Of a DNA stretch of 49,516 nt, positions 34,515-42,892 are shown one piece after another; position 1 is the stretch's first letter; each line of letters opens with the position of its first letter. This DNA is from Elusimicrobiota bacterium. Lineage in GTDB: Bacteria; Elusimicrobiota; Elusimicrobia; UBA1565; UBA9628. The stretch is taken from the NCBI GenBank assembly GCA_016212825.1, contig JACRDS010000169.1, positions 1-49,516 of the forward strand, written 5' to 3'. The notes under the pieces are model-generated. The model was given only the letters and a program-made list of their open reading frames with translations, ran no database searches and was not told the origin of the DNA. A program made the translations under genes and the position numbers.

Positions 34515-37500
34515 TCAGCCCTGCGGCGTCTGGCTATCCGCGGCCGGAGGCGGCTCGGGGGCCGGCTCCGCAGGGGCCTCCATGGGCAGGGCCTGCTGCA
34601 CCGCTGCGGCCTCCGCCGGCGGTTCGACCGGAGCCGGGACCGGCTCGGCCTTGGGCTCCGCCGGTCTGGCCGGGGCGTGGGTGCCCGCGCGCTTCTGAAA
34701 CTCGATGGAGACGATCTGGCTGACGCCCTTCTCCTCCATGGTCACGCCGTAGATGGTGTCCGCGGCCTCCATGGTGCGCTTGTTGTGGCTGATGATCAGG
34801 AACTGCGTGCGGTTGCCGAACTCCCTGAGCATGTTGACGAAGCGCTCGATGTTGGCGTCGTCGAGCGCCGCGTCGGCCTCGTCGAGCATGCAGAAGGGCG
34901 AGGGCCGCACCATGAAGAAGGCGAAGAGCAGCGCGATGGCGGTCATGGTCTTCTCGCCGCCCGACAGCAGCGAGATGCTCTGCAGGCGCTTGCCCGGCGG
35001 CTGGGCCACGATCTCCACGCCGGTCTCCAGGATGTCGTCCGGGTTGGTCAGCACCAAGTCGGCCTCGCCGCCCTCGAAGAGCACGCCGTAGAGCCGGCGG
35101 AAGTGCTCGCGCGCGTCGGTGAAGGTCTGCCGGAAGTTCTCCCGCGTGGTGGCGTTGATCTTCTGGATGGCGGCCTTGAGGTCGTCCTTGGCCTGGGTCA
35201 AGTCGCTGAGCTGGGCGTTGAGGAAGGACTGGCGCTGGGCCAAGGCCTCATACTCCTCAGGGGCGCCCAGGTTGATGGGGCCCATGCCGTTGATGCGCCT
35301 GCGCAGGGTGTCGATCTTCTCGAGGTCCACGACGACCGCGCCGAACTTGGCCTTGGCTTCGTCGACGGTGAGCTGGCGCTGGTCCCAGAGTCCGGTGCGC
35401 AGCATCTCCTGGCGGGTCTGCAGCTTGCCCTTTTCGAGTTCCAGGTCTTGGACCTCCCGCTGCGCGGCCTCGAGCCCGGTCCTCAGATCCTGCAGCCCGC
35501 GGGTCCGCTCCTGCAGAGACTTGTCCGTCTCCTGCAGCCGCGCGTTGGCTGCGGCGGCCGCGTTCTCATGGCCGCCGAGTTCGGACAGCAAGACCTGGGT
35601 CTGCTGACGCGACTGGTCCTTGGCTGCCACGGCGTCGGCGCGCCGGCGGGCCAGATCTCCGAGCTCCCGGCCGCGCTCGGCCACCGTCTGCTCCAGGTGC
35701 TTCTTGTTCTCAGCCAGCTGCTCGAAGCGGCTGGCGTGGATGGCCATCTCCCCCTCGAACCTGTCGACGCGCTCCTTGAGGACCTGCTGGCCGGAACGCT
35801 TCAAGACCAGCGCGTCGCGGGCGGACTGCGCCTTCGCGGCGGACTCGGTCTCGGCCTGCCGGCAGGCCTGCTCCTTCTGCTCGGCCTCGGTCCTGCGGCC
35901 GCGCAGGCCGATGAGCTCCTCCTTGACGTGGGCCACGTCGCGTAGCTGCCCGGCGGCCATGTTCGCGCCGTAATCGACGTTCTGGCGGATCAGGCCGAGC
36001 GCCTCCTCCTTCTCCTGGAAGCGCTTGCGCAGGGATTCCTCGCGAGCGGCGGAGAAGCTGGCCTCCGAGACGGCGACGTGCACGAGAGTCTCGGCCGCGG
36101 AGATGTCCAGGGCGCACTGCGCGGCTTGGCTGGATCGCTCGGCGGCCTGAGCCTCCAGGACGGACAGGCGCGCGCGCAGCTCCTCGATGTCAGCGAGGGT
36201 CAGCTGCGCGCCGGGTCCGGGCTGGGCGCCGCCGCAGACCCAATGGTCTCCGAAAAGGGCCTTGTCCAGGGCGTAGCTCTCGGCGAAGAGGAAGCGCACC
36301 GCGGACTCGTGCCGCGGGTCGTACTGGATGTGGCGCAGCAAGGGCTGGGCCTGCTCCGGATAGGCGCGCTCCGCAGCGCCGCCGCCCAGCGTGCTCAGCA
36401 CGAGGAAGCGGGCCCGGCCCGAGCCGGAGGCCTGCAGGAGCCCGATGCCCGCGCGGGCCGCGTCGGAGTGCTCGCAGACCACGGCGAAGAGCCTCTCGCC
36501 GAGCAGGTCCTCGACGTAGGGGCGCCAGGCTTCCTCGACCTTGATGAGGCTGCGCACGCTGCCGACCACTCCCTCGATGCCGGCGTTGAGCACGGCCTGG
36601 GCGCCCATCCAATAGGGGTTCTGCCCGCCCTGGGCTTCCAGGGCCTCGGCCCGAGCCTTGGTCCCGGAGACTTCGGAGTGCAGGCGCAGGACTTCGGCGG
36701 AGAGCTCGCCCTGGCGGCGGCGCAGTTCCGCGAGCGCGGCTTGGGCCGCCGCGGCCTTCTCGCGCGCGGCAGCGGCGCGCGCCGCCTCCGCCTCGACCTC
36801 GGCCCGGAGGGCCGCGACCTCGCTCCGGCAGCCCCGCTCTTTGTCGAGGTCCTGCTCCAAGGTGCGGATGAACCTGCCGAAATCGGAAACGTGGTGGCCG
36901 ATGTCCGACTCGCGCAGCGAGACCTCGCGCGAAGCGCCCAGGGCCGCCTCCGCGGCGGCCAGGGACTCGTGCCGGCGTTCCTCGAGCGCCTTGTCGGCCT
37001 GGGCCTGAGCCTCCGCGCAGGCGTCCACCTCGGCCTGCCAGCCGGCGGACTCCTTCTGGGCCGCGTCGAGCGCGACGCGCACGCGGTCGACCTCGGCCCC
37101 GGCCGCGGCGATCTGCGGATCGATGTCGGCGAGCCGCGTCTGGGACGCGGCGAGTTCCTTGTCGCAGGCGGCGCGGCGGTTGTCCACCGCGGCGACGATA
37201 TCATCGGAGGCGCGGCAGCGCTCGTCGAGCTTGCCGACCTCTCCCTTGAGCTCCGCGATACGGTTGCCGATGGCGGTGAGCTCGGCCTGGCGGGCGGCCT
37301 TCTCGAGCTCCAGGCGGGAAGCCTCGGCTTCCTCCGCGCTCACGGCGGCGCGCCTGCCTTCGAACCTCTCCTGCGCCGGCCCGGCCTTGGCGCCGAGCTC
37401 GGCGAGCTGCGTCTCCAGGACCGACAGCTCGGAGAGGGTCTTGGCGGCCTCCAGCCCCACGAGCTCCTCCTCGTACTTCTTGTAGAGCTTGGCCTTGCGG

Positions 37501-38126
37501 GCCGCGGCGTCGAGGTTCTTGACCTGCTCGTCGATGAGCGAGAGCGAGTCCTGCAGGCGCGACATGTCCACCTCGACGCGCTCGAGCTTGCGCAGGGCCT
37601 CCTCGCGCTTGGCCTTGTACTTGGAGACGCCGGCCGCCTCTTCGAAGAGGGCCCGGCGCTCCTCGGGCTTGGCGCGCAGGACGAAGTCCACGCCGCCCTG
37701 GTCGATGATGGCGTAGCCCTCGCCGCCCACGCCGGTGTCGAGGAACATCTCGCGGATGTCGCGCAGGCGGCACTGGGTGCGGTTGAGGAAATAGGCGGAT
37801 TCGCCGGAGCGGTAGATGCGGCGCGTGACCGTGACCTCGGAGTACTGCGTGGCCAGCTGGCTGGAGGAGTTGTCGAAGGTAAGGGTGACCTCGGTCATGG
37901 ACAGGGGCGGCCGCTTCTCGGTGCCGCTGAAGATGACCTCGATCATGGCGTCGGCGCGCAGGGACTTGTAGGACATCTCGCCGAGGCACCAGCGCACGGA
38001 CTCCATGATGTTGGACTTGCCGCAGCCGTTGGGGCCCACGATGCCGGTGATGCCGGGGGCGAAATCGAGGTGAGTCTTCACCGCGAAGGATTTGTAGCCG
38101 ACCACGTCAATGGATTTGAGATACAT
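34515..38126 (-). CDS. smc: Chromosome segregation ATPase SMC
   Basis: A 1203-aa protein, full length for bacterial SMC. Walker A is 'GPNGCGKSN' (31-39), followed by long coiled coil, a hinge at about 510-660 ('GVVGSVRSLIKVEEAW'), a second coil, and the C-terminal ATPase half with the signature 'LLSGGEKTMTAIAL' and Walker B 'FCMLDEADAALDD'. It forms a dimer that, with ScpA and ScpB, extrudes DNA loops and organises the origin region. The last about 50 residues are a Pro/Ala/Glu-rich tail not found in most SMCs. A GTGAGGTG ribosome site precedes the ATG, and a UUCG-capped hairpin lies just before it. scpA/scpB are not in the window. Confidence 0.97.
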   Translation of the reverse strand: MYLKSIDVVGYKSFAVKTHLDFAPGITGIVGPNGCGKSNIMESVRWCLGEMSYKSLRADAMIEVIFSGTEKRPPLSMTEVTLTFDNSSSQLATQYSEVTVTRRIYRSGESAYFLNRTQCRLRDIREMFLDTGVGGEGYAIIDQGGVDFVLRAKPEERRALFEEAAGVSKYKAKREEALRKLERVEVDMSRLQDSLSLIDEQVKNLDAAARKAKLYKKYEEELVGLEAAKTLSELSVLETQLAELGAKAGPAQERFEGRRAAVSAEEAEASRLELEKAARQAELTAIGNRIAELKGEVGKLDERCRASDDIVAAVDNRRAACDKELAASQTRLADIDPQIAAAGAEVDRVRVALDAAQKESAGWQAEVDACAEAQAQADKALEERRHESLAAAEAALGASREVSLRESDIGHHVSDFGRFIRTLEQDLDKERGCRSEVAALRAEVEAEAARAAAAREKAAAAQAALAELRRRQGELSAEVLRLHSEVSGTKARAEALEAQGGQNPYWMGAQAVLNAGIEGVVGSVRSLIKVEEAWRPYVEDLLGERLFAVVCEHSDAARAGIGLLQASGSGRARFLVLSTLGGGAAERAYPEQAQPLLRHIQYDPRHESAVRFLFAESYALDKALFGDHWVCGGAQPGPGAQLTLADIEELRARLSVLEAQAAERSSQAAQCALDISAAETLVHVAVSEASFSAAREESLRKRFQEKEEALGLIRQNVDYGANMAAGQLRDVAHVKEELIGLRGRRTEAEQKEQACRQAETESAAKAQSARDALVLKRSGQQVLKERVDRFEGEMAIHASRFEQLAENKKHLEQTVAERGRELGDLARRRADAVAAKDQSRQQTQVLLSELGGHENAAAAANARLQETDKSLQERTRGLQDLRTGLEAAQREVQDLELEKGKLQTRQEMLRTGLWDQRQLTVDEAKAKFGAVVVDLEKIDTLRRRINGMGPINLGAPEEYEALAQRQSFLNAQLSDLTQAKDDLKAAIQKINATTRENFRQTFTDAREHFRRLYGVLFEGGEADLVLTNPDDILETGVEIVAQPPGKRLQSISLLSGGEKTMTAIALLFAFFMVRPSPFCMLDEADAALDDANIERFVNMLREFGNRTQFLIISHNKRTMEAADTIYGVTMEEKGVSQIVSIEFQKRAGTHAPARPAEPKAEPVPAPVEPPAEAAAVQQALPMEAPAEPAPEPPPAADSQTPQG

Positions 38127-38138
38127 GGCACCTCACGC

Positions 38139-38150
38139 CCCGAAGGGCCG
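38139..38150 (-). promoter_or_regulatory. UUCG tetraloop hairpin in the smc leader
   Basis: On the smc transcript GCCC-UUCG-GGGC forms a small, very stable stem ending a few nt before the ribosome site. Further upstream (about 38160-38220) lies the most A/T-rich patch of the region, with a TTGACT -35-like hexamer; the -10 is not clear. The hairpin may affect translation or just space the leader. Confidence 0.4.
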
Positions 38151-38249
38151 CTGACTTTCCATCAAGTGTCATCTTTTACTATTTAGAAGTCAAATTGAGA
38201 TGAATAATATACCATATCCCGTCGACGGAATCAAGCGCCGAGGGAGGTC

Positions 38250-38597
38250 TCAGTCCCCGACCGTCACGCTGAGCCGGCAATCGGGAGGACTGCCGGCGGA
38301 AGAGACGCTCACGGACCTGCCGCCGACGCTCGCCGGGACGCAGCCGGCCAAGGGCGGCAGGCTGCAGTCGGCATTGCCGTACCCGGTGTCCTGCAGGCAG
38401 GCCTGCGCCAGGCTCAGGACTCCGAGCGCCAGCTGCTGGCTCGATTCCGACGTGTTGGCGCGGCTGAGCAGGACATGGCGTCCGAATCCCAGCCACAGCA
38501 TGCCGGTGCCCACGATGGCCAGGATCACGATCATGACCATGGCCTGGACCAGGAAGACCCCGCGCCGCCTGCAACCGCGCCCCTCAGTTCTGGCCAT
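38250..38597 (-). CDS. Prepilin-like protein (PilX/GspK-like position)
   Basis: A 115-aa protein from the ATG at 38597; longer frames run into the neighbour. A basic N-terminus (MARTEGRGCRRR) is followed by 'GVFLVQAMVMIVILAIVGTG', a prepilin-type hydrophobic helix but with Val-Gln rather than the usual Thr-Leu-Glu, so the +5 Glu is missing. That is common for minor pseudopilins. Three Cys in the C-terminal half may form a disulphide. It overlaps the preceding PilW-like gene by 14 nt and is the last gene of the pilin operon. Confidence 0.65.
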   Translation of the reverse strand: MARTEGRGCRRRGVFLVQAMVMIVILAIVGTGMLWLGFGRHVLLSRANTSESSQQLALGVLSLAQACLQDTGYGNADCSLPPLAGCVPASVGGRSVSVSSAGSPPDCRLSVTVGD

Positions 38598-39171
38598 GTG
38601 AGCTGGTCGTCGCCTGCGCCTGCACCTGGGCCGCATGAGCGATGCCCCGCGCATCGGTGATGTCCAGTGCGCAGGTCATCTGGACCAGATTGGGCTCCGG
38701 ACGATAGAACACGAGGCGCGCCTCCCGGAACCCCGGCCCGCCGGCCAGGATGTCGCGGGAGACCCCGGCCGGAGATTGGCCGCAGGCGAAATCGACCTTC
38801 GGGAAGCCGCCTTGATACGAGTAGACCGTCAGGGAGGAGGCGTCCAGGCAGAGGGTGGTGTACCGCACCGGAGCTCCGGCCACCAGCGGCGAGGCCCCGT
38901 CCGCGTCCAGGTTCGTCCAGACCGTCAGAAGGTCGGCCGCCGTGCCCGTGGAGGGGTCCTGGATGTAGGTAGCCGAGCCCAGCGCGTAATCGAAGGACCT
39001 GCGCACCAGCGTGGCGCCGTTGGCCACGCCGACGTCCGCGAACCTCCGGTACTGGCTGCCGAAGGCCATGCCGTAGAAGGCCGCCAGCCCTCCGGCCATG
39101 AAGGCGAATAGCGCGACGGCCACCATGAGCTCCACGAGGCTGAAGCCGCGCCGGAGATTGCGCAGGATCAC
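38584..39171 (-). CDS. Type IV prepilin-like protein (PilW-like)
   Basis: A 195-aa protein with a classic type III signal: 'MILRNLRRGFSLVELMVAVALFAFM', cleavage before Phe and Glu at +5, then a membrane helix and a strand-rich head. Such minor pilins prime fibre assembly of type IV pili or type II secretion pseudopili. The start ATG overlaps the stop of the PilV-like gene (4 nt), and the end overlaps the last gene by 14 nt. The head domain has three Cys ('LCLDAS', 'FACGQS', 'TCALDI'). Confidence 0.85.
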   Translation of the reverse strand: MILRNLRRGFSLVELMVAVALFAFMAGGLAAFYGMAFGSQYRRFADVGVANGATLVRRSFDYALGSATYIQDPSTGTAADLLTVWTNLDADGASPLVAGAPVRYTTLCLDASSLTVYSYQGGFPKVDFACGQSPAGVSRDILAGGPGFREARLVFYRPEPNLVQMTCALDITDARGIAHAAQVQAQATTSSHGQN

Positions 39172-39596
39172 GGCGCGGGCCCCCAGGTGAGGGCGGCGGC
39201 GACCTCGCGCGTCTCGAGGCCGTTGACGGTCACGATCCTGACGCGATAGCTCATCTTCGCCCCGGCCTGAACCAGCGCCGCGGGCAGGCGCTCCGTCACG
39301 TCATGCTCGCGGGTCTCGTCCAAGGCCCAACAGCCGCAGGCATCGCCGCGCAGCCGCCAGCCGTCTGGGCCAGCCCCCCCGGGAGCGTCCGGGCTGGGAT
39401 CGGTGTCCGCGGTCACGTAGTTCCTGAGCTCCTGCAGCAGCTGGGTCAGGCACAGGGCCGCCTGCTCGCGCTCCTGGCTCCGGCCGGACTGGGCGGAGGC
39501 CGTCATCATGGCGCTCATGATGGCCGAGACCGCCACGCCGGTGAGCAGGACGCTGATGACCACCTCCACCAGGGCCGAGCCTCGCCTGCCCATCAT
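39168..39596 (-). CDS. Type IV prepilin-like protein (PilV-like)
   Basis: A 142-aa protein with the prepilin segment 'GSALVEVVISVLLTGVAVSA': processing after Gly, with Ser at +1 and Glu at +5, then a helix and a small head. PilV-like minor pilins are encoded beside PilW-like ones, as here. It overlaps the GYF-domain gene upstream and the PilW-like gene downstream by 4 nt each, so translation of the three is coupled. One Cys-Gly-Cys segment (ACGCWALDE) is notable. Confidence 0.8.
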   Translation of the reverse strand: MMGRRGSALVEVVISVLLTGVAVSAIMSAMMTASAQSGRSQEREQAALCLTQLLQELRNYVTADTDPSPDAPGGAGPDGWRLRGDACGCWALDETREHDVTERLPAALVQAGAKMSYRVRIVTVNGLETREVAAALTWGPAP

Positions 39597-40261
39597 AGCC
39601 GGCGGCGCGGCGGGCGCAGGTCCAGCAGGCCGCGAGCCGCCTCGTTGGTCGGACGCAGCTCCCGGCGCGCCGGGTCGTAGGAGAAGCGCGCCTCGGACTT
39701 CAGCAGCCTGCCGTCGGCGGGGAGCACGATCTCCGTCCGGGGACCCAGGAACGCGAGCCCGGCGGAGCCGAGCAGCCTCGCCCCTTCATCGCGCGCCAGC
39801 CGGGCCGGAAAGAGCAGAGGGGCGGCCTGCTCCAGCAGGTTGCGGGGCGCCGCCCGGGGCGGCGCGGGGGGTGCCGGCCGAGGGCCCCGTCCCCCCAAGC
39901 TCAGCAGGCCGAAGACCAGGATCGGGAGCATGGCCGCCAGCAGCCAGAGCGGCGTGCCGCCCGAGCCGGCTTCCCTGGGCGCGGCCGCGGCCAGGGCGGC
40001 GGCCACGCGCTCCTTGGCGACGGCCGACTTCCAGAAGCGGGCGGCGCCCCCGTCGCCCTGCGGGACGTCGTCCGCGAGGCCGGCCAGGAGCTGCGGATAG
40101 GATGCCGCCGCCGTCCAGTCCCTGCTCCGGGCGGGATCGTGGCCCTCCGGACAGACAGGGGTCTCCGGAGCCAGTCCCGGCAGAGACCGGACCTGCTCAG
40201 CGGTCAGTGGACCCCGCACCGTCGATCCGACAAGGACGAAGAACCGCATTCTGGACGTCAC
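39593..40261 (-). CDS. GYF_2-domain membrane protein at the head of the pilin operon
   Basis: A 222-aa protein (GTG at 40261; ATG at 40249 is also possible). Residues about 6-60 look like a bacterial GYF_2 domain: 'FFVLVGSTVRGPLTAEQVRSL', trimmed motif 'GPLTAEQV', then 'PETPVCPEG' and 'RDWTAAASYPQL'. This domain binds Pro-rich or peptide partners. A single helix (about 104-124) is followed by a Pro-rich linker and a C-terminal domain of about 90 residues of unknown type. It is the first gene of the minor pilin operon, so a role in pilin or pseudopilin assembly is likely but not shown. Confidence 0.7.
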   Translation of the reverse strand: MTSRMRFFVLVGSTVRGPLTAEQVRSLPGLAPETPVCPEGHDPARSRDWTAAASYPQLLAGLADDVPQGDGGAARFWKSAVAKERVAAALAAAAPREAGSGGTPLWLLAAMLPILVFGLLSLGGRGPRPAPPAPPRAAPRNLLEQAAPLLFPARLARDEGARLLGSAGLAFLGPRTEIVLPADGRLLKSEARFSYDPARRELRPTNEAARGLLDLRPPRRRL

Positions 40262-40273
40262 CCGGCAGCGCCC

Positions 40274-40279
40274 ATTGTA
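40274..40279 (-). promoter_or_regulatory. -10 box for the pilin operon
   Basis: TACAAT on the minus strand, 12 nt before the GTG at 40261 and 24 nt before the ATG at 40249. The -35 is off consensus. Confidence 0.35.
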
Positions 40280-40305
40280 CCACTTCCCCTCCAGCCGCGG
40301 ACGCC

Positions 40306-40334
40306 TTGATTCGGACCTGGATAAAGGTTATAGT
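40306..40334 (+). promoter_or_regulatory. Sigma70-type promoter, apparently leaderless
   Basis: TTGATT (40306-40311) and TATAGT (40329-40334) are 17 nt apart. Transcription would start at about 40341, which is the base before the ATG at 40342; no ribosome site is present. Confidence 0.65.
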
Positions 40335-40341
40335 AGGCCCC

Positions 40342-41019
40342 ATGAAAAGAGGCACGCGCGCGCGCTGGCTGATCGCCGCGGCGCTGTTCTTCGGCGGCAC
40401 GGTCCCGCTCGGCTCGGAATCCATGACCATGACGACCTACTACCCCGCGCCGGCCGGCACCTACCGCCGGCTGACCGCGGACTCCGTCACCCTGCGCCCC
40501 CTGGAGGCCCCTCCGGAAGGGGTTCCGGGCCGGGTCTATTTCAATTCCCAGGACAAGGCCCCCAATGTCTTCGTGGACGGCGCCTGGAAGCGGATGGTCG
40601 TCTTCAACGGGGAGACGATCGGCACCGCGACGCTGGGCGGCGACTACCGCTTCACCAACGCCTGGGCCCAGGTCGGAGGGCTCAGCCTCGAGTTCACGAC
40701 CGTGAAGAGGGGCCTCTATGGCGTCTCCTGGGGCGGGAACTGCGCCATCGCGTCCACGGGCAAGCTGTCCTACCTGAAGGTCCGCTTCGTCAACGCCGGG
40801 ATCGGCACCCAGATCCAGCAGTACACCCTGGACGACGCGGACGACGACGACGGCACCACGACCACCGTGGACATAGACGGCTCGACGATGCTCATGCTTC
40901 AGGCCGACCAGAAATACCGGTTCCAGATCCTGGGCTACAAGAAGGGCTCCGACGCGGCCAATCTCACCTTCGGCAAGGCCGGGATGTGGCTGAAGGTCGA
41001 AGAGCTCTTCACCTTCTGA
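40342..41019 (+). CDS. Exported protein of the 'MTTYYPAP' type, unknown function
   Basis: A 225-aa protein with a signal peptide (about 1-27) ending just before 'MTMTTYYPAPAGTYRRLTAD'. This opening, Thr-Tyr-Tyr-Pro-x-Pro followed by a Tyr and 'L.AD/T', recurs as the first mature segment of many small exported proteins of Elusimicrobia-like genomes, which is recalled knowledge, not checked here. The rest is strand-rich ('GRVYFNSQDKAPNVFVDGAW' shortened: RVYFNSQDKAP) with an Asp-rich loop DDADDDDG, possibly calcium-binding. It is divergent from the pilin operon and 5 nt upstream of mltA. Confidence 0.7.
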   Translation: MKRGTRARWLIAAALFFGGTVPLGSESMTMTTYYPAPAGTYRRLTADSVTLRPLEAPPEGVPGRVYFNSQDKAPNVFVDGAWKRMVVFNGETIGTATLGGDYRFTNAWAQVGGLSLEFTTVKRGLYGVSWGGNCAIASTGKLSYLKVRFVNAGIGTQIQQYTLDDADDDDGTTTTVDIDGSTMLMLQADQKYRFQILGYKKGSDAANLTFGKAGMWLKVEELFTF

Positions 41020-41024
41020 CCGCC

Positions 41025-42257
41025 ATGACCACCGCCGCGGCTCTCGCCGTCCTCCTGTCCCTCGCCCCCGCTCCGGCCCAGCCGCCTGCGGCCGTGGCGG
41101 CCTCCACCGCGCCGGTCTCCCCTCCCCTGCGCCTGCTCGCGCCGGCCGAGCTGCCGGCCTTCTCCGACACCTTCAAGTCCAAGGCCGGGCTGCTCAAGGC
41201 GGCCAAGAAGACCTTGGATTACCTCGCCAAGACCCAGGGCCCAAAGTACCTGCGCATCGGCGGCCGCGACTACGGCCCCGCGATCCTCGCGGACTCCATC
41301 CGCGAGCTGCTCAAGGTCGTCGAAGAGGCCAAGACCCCGGAGGAGCTCGACGCTCTTGTGCGCGAGCGCTTCGACGTGTTCCAATCCGTCGGCTCGGACG
41401 GGCAGGGCAAGGTCGTGTTCTCCTCATACTACCAGCCCTACATCAACGCCTCGGCCAAGAAGTCGCCCAAGCACCCCATCCCCATCTACCGCAAGCCCGC
41501 GGACATGGTGGAGGTGGACCTGTCCGCTTTCGGCGCGAAGAACGGCAGCGACAGCCTGGTGGGCCGCGTGAGCAAGGACAAGCGCGTGGTCCCCTACTTC
41601 ACCCGGGAAGACATCGACGTGCGCCAGGCCCTGCAGGGAAAGGGCCTGGAGCTGGCCTGGCTGCCCAACAAGTGGGACGTGCTGGACCTGCACATCCAGG
41701 GCTCGGGCATCCTCAAGTACCCGTCGGGCAAGGAGGTCCTGGCCCGCTACGCGGCCACCAACGCCCGTCCGTACAACTCCGTGGGCCTGACCTTGGTCAA
41801 GGCCGGAGCCCTGTCCCGCGAAGGCCTCTCCTACGACAAGATCCGCGACTACTTCAAGGCCCATCCGGAGGCCGAGGACTGGGTCATCGCACAGAACCCG
41901 CGCTACACCTTCTTCGAGCTCACACCCCTGCCGCCGGACGGCGAGCCCTTCGGCACGGTCATGGAGTCCCTGGTCCCGGCGCGCTCCATCGCCATCGACC
42001 CAGCCGTCATCCCGCTGGGCGCTTTGGCCTGGTTCTCCACGGTCTCGCCCCAGGCCGACAAAGACGGTCGCCTGCTGGGCCAGTTCCCCAACAGCCGCTT
42101 CGCCCTGTGCATGGACACGGGCGGGGCCATCAAGGGGCCGGGCCGCGTGGACATCTACGCGGGGCACGGCAAGCAGGCCACGACCACGGCGCGCAACCAG
42201 TGGAACGAGGGCGCGCTCTACATCCTGGTCAAGAAGGTCCCGCAGCGGGAGAGATGA
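41025..42257 (+). CDS. mltA: Membrane-bound lytic murein transglycosylase A
   Basis: A 410-aa exported enzyme that cuts peptidoglycan between MurNAc and GlcNAc, forming 1,6-anhydroMurNAc. The signal peptide is at about 1-20. The MltA domain starts near 'VFSSYYQPYINAS' (about residue 132) and includes 'LDLHIQGSGILKYPSGK'. The C-terminal 3D domain has 'SIAIDPAVIPLGALAW' and 'CMDTGGAIKGPGRVDIYAG', with Asp residues expected to include the catalytic acid. No lipobox Cys is visible in the signal peptide, unlike E. coli MltA. The next gene overlaps its stop (ATGA). Confidence 0.92.
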   Translation: MTTAAALAVLLSLAPAPAQPPAAVAASTAPVSPPLRLLAPAELPAFSDTFKSKAGLLKAAKKTLDYLAKTQGPKYLRIGGRDYGPAILADSIRELLKVVEEAKTPEELDALVRERFDVFQSVGSDGQGKVVFSSYYQPYINASAKKSPKHPIPIYRKPADMVEVDLSAFGAKNGSDSLVGRVSKDKRVVPYFTREDIDVRQALQGKGLELAWLPNKWDVLDLHIQGSGILKYPSGKEVLARYAATNARPYNSVGLTLVKAGALSREGLSYDKIRDYFKAHPEAEDWVIAQNPRYTFFELTPLPPDGEPFGTVMESLVPARSIAIDPAVIPLGALAWFSTVSPQADKDGRLLGQFPNSRFALCMDTGGAIKGPGRVDIYAGHGKQATTTARNQWNEGALYILVKKVPQRER

Positions 42258-42892
42258 TCTGCCCGAAGTGCGGCAACGAGAGCCCCGAAGGGTCGCTCTT
42301 CTGCAGCATCTGCACCGAGCCGTTCCGCAAGCCTGAGCCCAGGCCCGCCGAGGCGCCCGCCCGGCGCGCCGCGCTGGACCTGTCGACCCCGCCGTTGTGG
42401 AGCCCGCCGCTCCTGGCCGCGGCCGGGGCCGCCTTCCTGCTCCTGGTCTGGCTGCGCGAGCCGCTCTCCCGGGCCTGCTGGATCCTCGACGGCGTGAACC
42501 TGGCCTTCCACGAGGCCGGCCATCCCATCTTCGGCCTCCTGGGCTCGGAGTTCCTCATGAAGCTGGGCGGCACCTTGATGCAGCTGCTCCTGCCGGCCGC
42601 GGCCGTGGTCTCTTTCCGGCGCCGCGGCGACCTCAAGTCCGCGGACCTGACCTTGGCCTGGTTCGGCCAGAACTTCTGGAGCATCGGCACCTACATGGCC
42701 GACGCCCGGGCCCAGGTCCTGCCCCTGGTCGGCAGCGGGGAGCACGACTGGACCTGGCTGTTCGGGGAGTTGGGCGTGCTCATCCACGACGTGGGCATCG
42801 GCCGGGCCACGAGGGTCCTGGGCTGCGCCGTGATCGCCTTCGCCCTGACCCAACTGGCCGCGCGTTGGCGGCGCGAGCGCCGCGGCTACTGA
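42254..42892 (+). CDS. Zinc-ribbon plus HEAGH membrane protein (M50-like putative site-2-type peptidase)
   Basis: A 212-aa protein. Residues 1-22 are a zinc ribbon with two CxxC pairs (CPKC, CSIC). After a Pro-rich linker come about four membrane helices; the second contains 'NLAFHEAGHPIFGLLG' (H86, E87, H90), the zinc-binding HExxH of membrane-embedded metallopeptidases. The 'FLMKLGGTLMQLLLPAAAV' segment that follows is like other zinc-ribbon membrane proteins of this kind. The usual C-terminal NPDG/LDG motif of M50 is not evident; 'HDWTWL' is a candidate second site. It is translationally coupled to mltA by an ATGA overlap. Confidence 0.7.
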   Translation: MICPKCGNESPEGSLFCSICTEPFRKPEPRPAEAPARRAALDLSTPPLWSPPLLAAAGAAFLLLVWLREPLSRACWILDGVNLAFHEAGHPIFGLLGSEFLMKLGGTLMQLLLPAAAVVSFRRRGDLKSADLTLAWFGQNFWSIGTYMADARAQVLPLVGSGEHDWTWLFGELGVLIHDVGIGRATRVLGCAVIAFALTQLAARWRRERRGY

